Below are positions 31,796 to 36,949 of a stretch of 36,949 nucleotides of DNA, piece by piece. Position 1 is the stretch's first letter. The number at the start of each line of letters is the position of its first letter. The notes under the pieces were generated by a model. The model saw nothing but the letters and a program-made list of their open reading frames with translations, did not search any database and was not told the origin of the DNA. The stretch comes from Scytalidium lignicola (taxonomy: Eukaryota > Ascomycota > Leotiomycetes): positions 1-36,949 of the forward strand of contig NCSJ02000396.1 of the NCBI GenBank assembly GCA_002812745.2, in the 5' to 3' direction. The translations under genes and the position numbers were made by a program.

Positions 31796-33680
31796 AAAAA
31801 GAAGAATTCCTTTAGAATCTCCCTTGAAGAACTTGACAAGAGAAGAAAAAACAAGTTATACTTCAAGTGCAAAATATCCAAATACATAGCAAATACTTAT
31901 AAGAAGGACAACAAAGTAAGTGTATCAGTTAAAGTTGAAGTTATGAGGATCTTAAGACTTAAGGATATCTTGTTAGAATTATCAGAGGAAGGAAGTACAA
32001 GCTTAGAAGAGAGCTTATTGGATGAAGAAACTCTTTAAGACTTTATAATTATATTACATCTTGTTGTTAAGACTGATATAAATGAAATAGTAATAGCAAG
32101 AGTCTTTAAGACAGACTTTATACTTATGACAAGGACTTGATATACAAGAAACCCTTAAGATGATAACCAAATCAAAAGTTAAGGCAGATAGAGATTGATT
32201 CCAAGAGTTAGTAGAATTTAGATGATTGTGCTAATGGACTTCAAGGTTATACTAACAGAATAATACTCTATTTCTGGAGAACTATTAGTCTTGAAGTATT
32301 ATCTTATGATTAGCATAAGAAGGCTAAGAGAATAAGAAATCCTAGACAGAAGCCAACTCTTTAAAATTATATGATAAGAAAAAACAACTATTGAAATATA
32401 TGAACTTGATATTAGAAATCTTACTTTAGTTTATAAGACTAACCTCTAGAGCATTGTTATTAAGAAAAGAATATATGAATTCCTCTTACCAGTAGAAAGA
32501 ACTCAAATCTAAGATGACTTTGATCAGATGCTTAAAGAGGCTTAGATAGTGATTGAAGAAGGATTAAGCTATATTATGTAGAAGAGATACAACATACAAC
32601 ATAAAAGACTCTTAATAATAACCTTTTGATAAGACTAAGCAGAAGCAGAAATATAATACAAAGAAATCTAAAGATTAAGAAAATCAGTAAAACAATTGCT
32701 CAAAGCTAAATAATACTATGCTTAACAAAAGCAAAGAGGACTAGTTAAAATTATTGTTGAACTATCTAACTAAGAGGTAGAAGTATTGTTTACAATTGAT
32801 GAACTAAAAGAAGATTTACTACTTTTAAAATCACTTATTATGTTGTCAGAGGAGGATAAGATAAGATAAAAGATTAACCAACAGTTCAACTAAGAAGTAA
32901 TAATATACCCTTTGAATTTTGCAGAAAGAATTCTTGAAAAAAGTAATGTCTTAATTATTAAGATAAGAGAATACCTTGGAAATAAGATAATAGAATAAGT
33001 ATAAGATGTATGTGTATTCATAAAAGATAAAAGCCTAGATAGACTAAGACTGTAGAATCTTAATAAAAGATGAACAGTATTGTTTGAAGAACTTCAAGAA
33101 AATGCTAAAGATTTAAAAATCAAAGATGATATATCAGTTAATAATGTTAAAAACGTTAATTTATACTTGATGAACAATAGAAGTTTATTATACATAAATA
33201 TAAAACTATACAGAAAGTTAATAAAAGCCTTGATTAATTCAAGAGCTAAAAGAAACTTTATTAATAAACAAGTTGTAAAGTGACTTAAACTTAATACAAA
33301 AGTCAAGGACAATAATTATCTAATATTATTAGTAAATAATATTAAAGTTTAAAAGCATGTTAATATTTAAACTTAGAACTTGGATATAAGGTATAATAAA
33401 AGCTATTAAGAAAAGATATCTTTTAATGTTATAAGGTTAAGAATATATTAAATGATATTAAGAATTAAATAGATGAGAAAGTATAATCTAATAATTGATT
33501 GGAGAATAAGTATGATTACCTTCTTAGAAGAGATTATATCCTTAGGAATTGTTTATGTTAACAAAAACTATAAAACATATTCTTAAAGAATATTATGAAT
33601 AATTAAAGCTATTTACAAAAAGACTTAATAATTCAGCCTTACCTGAGCATAAACCATAAGATCATAAGATAAAGCTTAAA
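31796..33680 (+). repeat. Tandem duplication in copy D, first unit
   Basis: About 1,885 bases covering nucleocapsid, linker and protease. It begins near AAGAATTCCTTTAGAATCTC and ends after the protease with GAGCATAAACCATAAG and an A-rich run. It is matched by the second unit directly after it. Copies A and C have a single unit. Confidence 0.82.
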
Positions 33681-35573
33681 AAAGGGAATTCTTTTAGAAT
33701 CTCCCTTGAAGAACTTGATAAAAGAAGAAAAAACAAGTTATATTTCAAGTGTAGACTTTTTTGAACATATAGCAAATACTTATAAGAAGGAAAGTAAGTT
33801 AAGTACAATAGTTAAAGTTAAAGTTATAAGAATTCTAAGAATTATAGATATCTTGTCAAGATCTTTNAAAAAAGGAAAACTTAGAAAATGAAGAAGGAAA
33901 CTCATTAGAAGNAAAAAGGTTATCAAGACTTAATAATTATGTTATAGTTTACTATTAAAATTGATATAAATAAGATGATGATAACAAGAGTCCTAAAGAC
34001 AAATTCTATACTTATNAAAAAGAACTCAACATAAGAGATACCCTTGAAATAATAACTAAATCAAAGACTAAAGCAGATAAAGATTAATTCTAAGAGTTAG
34101 TAGAATTTGGATGATTATATTATTAAACTTTGAAGTTATACCAACAGAACAATATCCTGTTTCTGGAGAATTATTAATCTTGAAATATTATCTTATGATT
34201 AGTATAAAAGGACTAAGAGGATAAAAGATCTTGGACAGAAGCTAGCTCTTCAAAACTATGTAATAAGAAGAAGTAACTGTTAAAGTATGAGAATTAAAAA
34301 TCAAAGATCTTACTCTAGTCTATAAGACTAATCTCCAGAGTATTATTATAAAGAAAAGAATATGTAAGTTCCTCTTACTAATAGAAAAAACTCAGATCTA
34401 AGATAATTTCGATCAAATGCTTAAGGATACTTGGATAATGATTGAGGAAGGATTAAACTATATTGTATAAGGATAATATAACATACAATATAAAAGACTT
34501 TTAATAATAACTTTTTGATAAGAATAATTAAAAGCTAAAATACAATACAAAGAAGTCTAAAGTTTAAAGAAATCAGTAGAATAACTACTTAAAGCTGAAT
34601 AGTACTATGCTCAACAAGAACAAAGAAAACCAGTTAAGATTATTATCAAACTAATTAACTAGAATGTAAAAGCCTTACTTATAGTTAACAAACTAGAGGA
34701 AGATTTACTACCTTTAAAAGTACTCATTATATTATCAGAAGAAGTTGAATTAATACAAAGAATCAATTAACAATTCAACTAAGAAATAATAATGTACTCT
34801 TTAAACTCTGCAAGAAGAATTCTTAAAGAAAGCAATGTCTTTATTACTAAAATAAAGGAATGCCTTAAAAATGAAATAGCAGAGTAAGTATAAGATGTAT
34901 ATGCATTTATAGATGATAAAAGCCTAAATGGACTTAGGTTATAAAATCTTAGTAAAAGACAAACAATACTATTTGAAGAACTAGAAGAAAACACTGAAGA
35001 ATTAAAGATTAAAGATAATGTATTAGTTAACAATGTTAAGAATGTTAATCTTTATTCTATGAATAATAAAAGTTCATTATACATAGATATAACATTATGT
35101 GAAAAGCTAATAAGAGCCTTAATAAATTCAGGAATTAAAAGGAACTTCATTAGTAAACAAGTTATAGAGTAACTTAGACTTAGCATAAAAGTTAAGGATG
35201 ACAATTATCTAATATTGTTAACAAATAATATTAAGGTTCAGAAGTATATTAATATTCAAACTTAAAACTTAGATATAAGGTATAACAAAAGCTATTAAGA
35301 GAAGATATCTTTTGATGTTATGAGGTTAAGAACATATCAAGTTATATTAAGAATCAAATAGATAAANAAGNATAATCTAATAATTNATTANAGAACAAGT
35401 ATAATTACCTTCTTAGAAGAAACTATGTTTTTAAGAGTTGTCCATATTAATAAAACTATGAAATATATTCTTAAAGAATATTATGAATAGTTGAAGTTAT
35501 TCACAAAGAGACTTGATAATTCAGCCTTACCTAAGCACAAACCATAAGATCATAAGATAAAGCTCAAAGAAGG
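33681..35573 (+). repeat. Tandem duplication in copy D, second unit
   Basis: About 1,893 bases, starting GGGAATTCTTTTAGAATC and ending at the normal junction to reverse transcriptase. The join shares a short A-rich run ending in GGG with both parent sites. The units differ by many substitutions, including in the knuckle (CRLFEHIANTYK-like here). Confidence 0.82.
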
Positions 35574-36949
35574 GTTCAGACTAGTATACAGACTAATTTA
35601 TCGAATAACTCTTACCAAGGATAAAATGATGAAAAAATAATTACTTGAGAAAATAATACTTAGAAGTTTGTACAAAAAAGGTTATAACAAAGCCAGAGTA
35701 TTACTGCATTATACAAAGAAAGAAGATGATCCATTAGGACAACCTTGTGGTGATTACAAACACTTGAATAATAGGATTGAAAAAGACTAATACCCTTTAC
35801 TATTAATAGATTTAATAATGGACAAGCTAAAGGGAATTATCATATTCACCAAGTTAAACTTGTGATCAATGTTTAATCTAGTTAAGATTAAAAAGAGTAA
35901 TGAATAGAAAGCTGCTATTCAAATAAAATACAAACTATTTAAGCTATTAGTTATGACATTCAATATGACTAATGCTTTAACAACATAATAGAGAATAATA
36001 AACTGAATATTAGAAAAATACCTAAAGAAATTTATAATAGTATATCTTGACAATATAATCATATACTTGAAGAGTATCAAAGAACATAAAGAGCATGTCA
36101 AGCTTGTTCTACAAGCGTTATAAGAGGTAGGATTGTACTGTAAACCAGTAAAATATGAATTTTACAAGGAATAAGTTCAGTTCTTAAGACATTATATTTC
36201 TGGAGAAAGAATAAAAACCCTTAACAACAAGATTCAAGTGATTAAAGAATAAGAACTACTTAAGACTATTAAGTAATTACAAAGTTTTTTAGGGTTAGCT
36301 AACTATTACTAGAGATTTGTAAAAGACTATTCCAAGATCTCCACACTATTGACTGAACTTATGAAGAAGGATTAAGCTTATGAATAGAATGATGCTGTGA
36401 AGAAGGCATTCTAGAGCATAAAGGATGCCTTTGTGAAAGGAGATTTCTTAGGAATCTTTGATCTAGAAAGAGGAATAAGAATTGAAACTAATGCCTCTGA
36501 TGTAGCATTAAGAGTTATGCTATTGCAATTATAATAAATTAGTAAACAACATTATCAAGTACTATTAGTATTTTGGTCAAGGAAACTGAATACTATAAAA
36601 AGGAATTATCAAACATCAGATAAAGAAATGTTAACAATCATAAAAGCTCTAAAGCATTAGAGAGTATATGCTGTTGAATCTAGCAAAACAATTGATATAC
36701 TTTTAAATTACCATAACCTCTAATACTTTATGACAACTAAGTAATTGAATGCTAAACAAGCATAATAAGCAAAAAAAGTTATTTGAGTATGATTTTAAGA
36801 TTACTCATGTTAAAGGTGAAGACAATAAAAGAGCAGATGCTCTAAGCTAGAAGCTTGAGTACTCAGCCAAAGAAAAGGAAGAAAGCTAACTTATATTAAA
36901 GGAAGACAAAAGCAGATTTTTAATATACAATAAAGGGTAATTCATAGTT

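Larger units (their letters stand above)
30335..36949 (+). mobile_element. Ty3/Gypsy chromovirus, copy D (cut by the window end)
   Basis: Plus strand: 5' LTR at 30,335-30,690, leader, Gag, a duplicated nucleocapsid-linker-protease segment, reverse transcriptase and RNase H. The window ends in the tether between RNase H and integrase (RADAL...LEYSAKEKEES). Integrase, the antisense frame and the 3' LTR would lie beyond the window. Confidence 0.9.
30712..36949 (+). pseudogene. gag-pol of copy D (decayed, partial, with internal duplication)
   Basis: ATG at 30,712 (MNQDLEIDILINNNNK), then a Glu/Ser-rich start. Gag core (LLLKPNLELVQVLR, DLFYKDKKKLKVYLVQTRTY) lies at about 30,976-31,245. Basic nucleocapsid with knuckle-like YFKCKISKYIANTYK is at about 31,860. 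The linker and protease follow; ALINSRAKRNFI at about 33,225 has lost the catalytic Asp and Gly. The nucleocapsid-to-protease part is then repeated (second knuckle about 33,745). Reverse transcriptase starts near 35,574 (VYRLIYRITLTKDKMMKK), with GDYKHLNNRIEKDQYPLLL and the box YLDN at 36,043-36,054 (catalytic Asp lost). RNase H follows (FWSRKLNTIKRNYQTSDKEM). Stops are dense, mostly TAA/TAG for Gln or Trp. Confidence 0.87.

Noticed and set aside
33706..33891. Small plus-strand open frame in copy D as a separate gene
   Set aside because: It is the second copy of the Gag knuckle region within the tandem duplication, read partly out of frame.
9700..36949. Mitochondrial DNA insertion or a centromere, because of the extreme AT content
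   Set aside because: Nearly all of it can be assigned to LTR elements with RIP-type decay. No mitochondrial genes are seen. A centromere cannot be judged from sequence alone.
1..36949. tRNA or rRNA genes
   Set aside because: I saw no cloverleaf with A and B boxes and no ribosomal RNA segments; a covariance-model scan would be needed to exclude a degraded one.

Overview
The window looks like nuclear DNA of a filamentous ascomycete (Pezizomycotina). Genes are broken by short introns of 49-89 bases with ordinary GT-AG (once GC-AG) borders and TACTAAC-like branch sites. A moderately GC-rich gene block (about 1-8,770) is followed by about 28 kb of very AT-rich repeats. In those repeats the reading frames are still traceable, but Gln, Trp and Arg codons have turned into stops, as expected for repeat-induced point mutation (RIP, C to T on both strands). 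I cannot name the species.

Gene block. From the left: a broken ankyrin-repeat gene (minus); a secreted GPI-anchored cell-surface protein built from two homologous halves (plus, with two single-base disturbances that look like sequencing errors); a seven-exon sterol-glucosyltransferase-type gene (plus); and a divergent pair made of a fluoroacetate-dehalogenase-type alpha/beta hydrolase (minus) and a two-exon tartrate/D-malate-type dehydrogenase (plus), which share a 414-base intergenic region.

Repeat block. At 8,971-10,001 lies the 3' end of a decayed Ty1/Copia element (minus). It is interrupted by a 2.56-kb giant inverted repeat (10,002-12,566) made from the 3' ends of two different copies of one Ty3/Gypsy family. 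Then comes a 16.5-kb minus-strand array of that family, LTR-A-LTR-B-LTR-C-LTR (13,405-29,942), in which neighbouring copies share LTRs; the middle copy lacks all of protease and pol. After a 392-base spacer a further copy, D, runs on the plus strand from 30,335 to the window end and carries a 1.9-kb internal tandem duplication.

The Ty3/Gypsy family. Its layout is 5' LTR, a possible self-priming site, Gag with an acidic N-terminus and a zinc knuckle, an unusually long linker, protease, reverse transcriptase, RNase H, integrase with a GPY/F module and a C-terminal chromodomain (a chromovirus), then an antisense reading frame, a polypurine tract and the 3' LTR. The antisense frame is about 185 codons, is convergent with pol and overlaps its end. 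It encodes a Cys-rich motif followed by a charged, probably coiled-coil tail. It has kept its length in every copy that has the region, while its middle differs strongly between copies. This frame is the most interesting unexplained item here. All copies are dead by point mutation; several have lost catalytic Asp residues.

Sequence quality: single N characters often sit beside homopolymers and, where testable, behave as extra bases. The frameshifts in the cell-surface gene are therefore probably sequencing errors.
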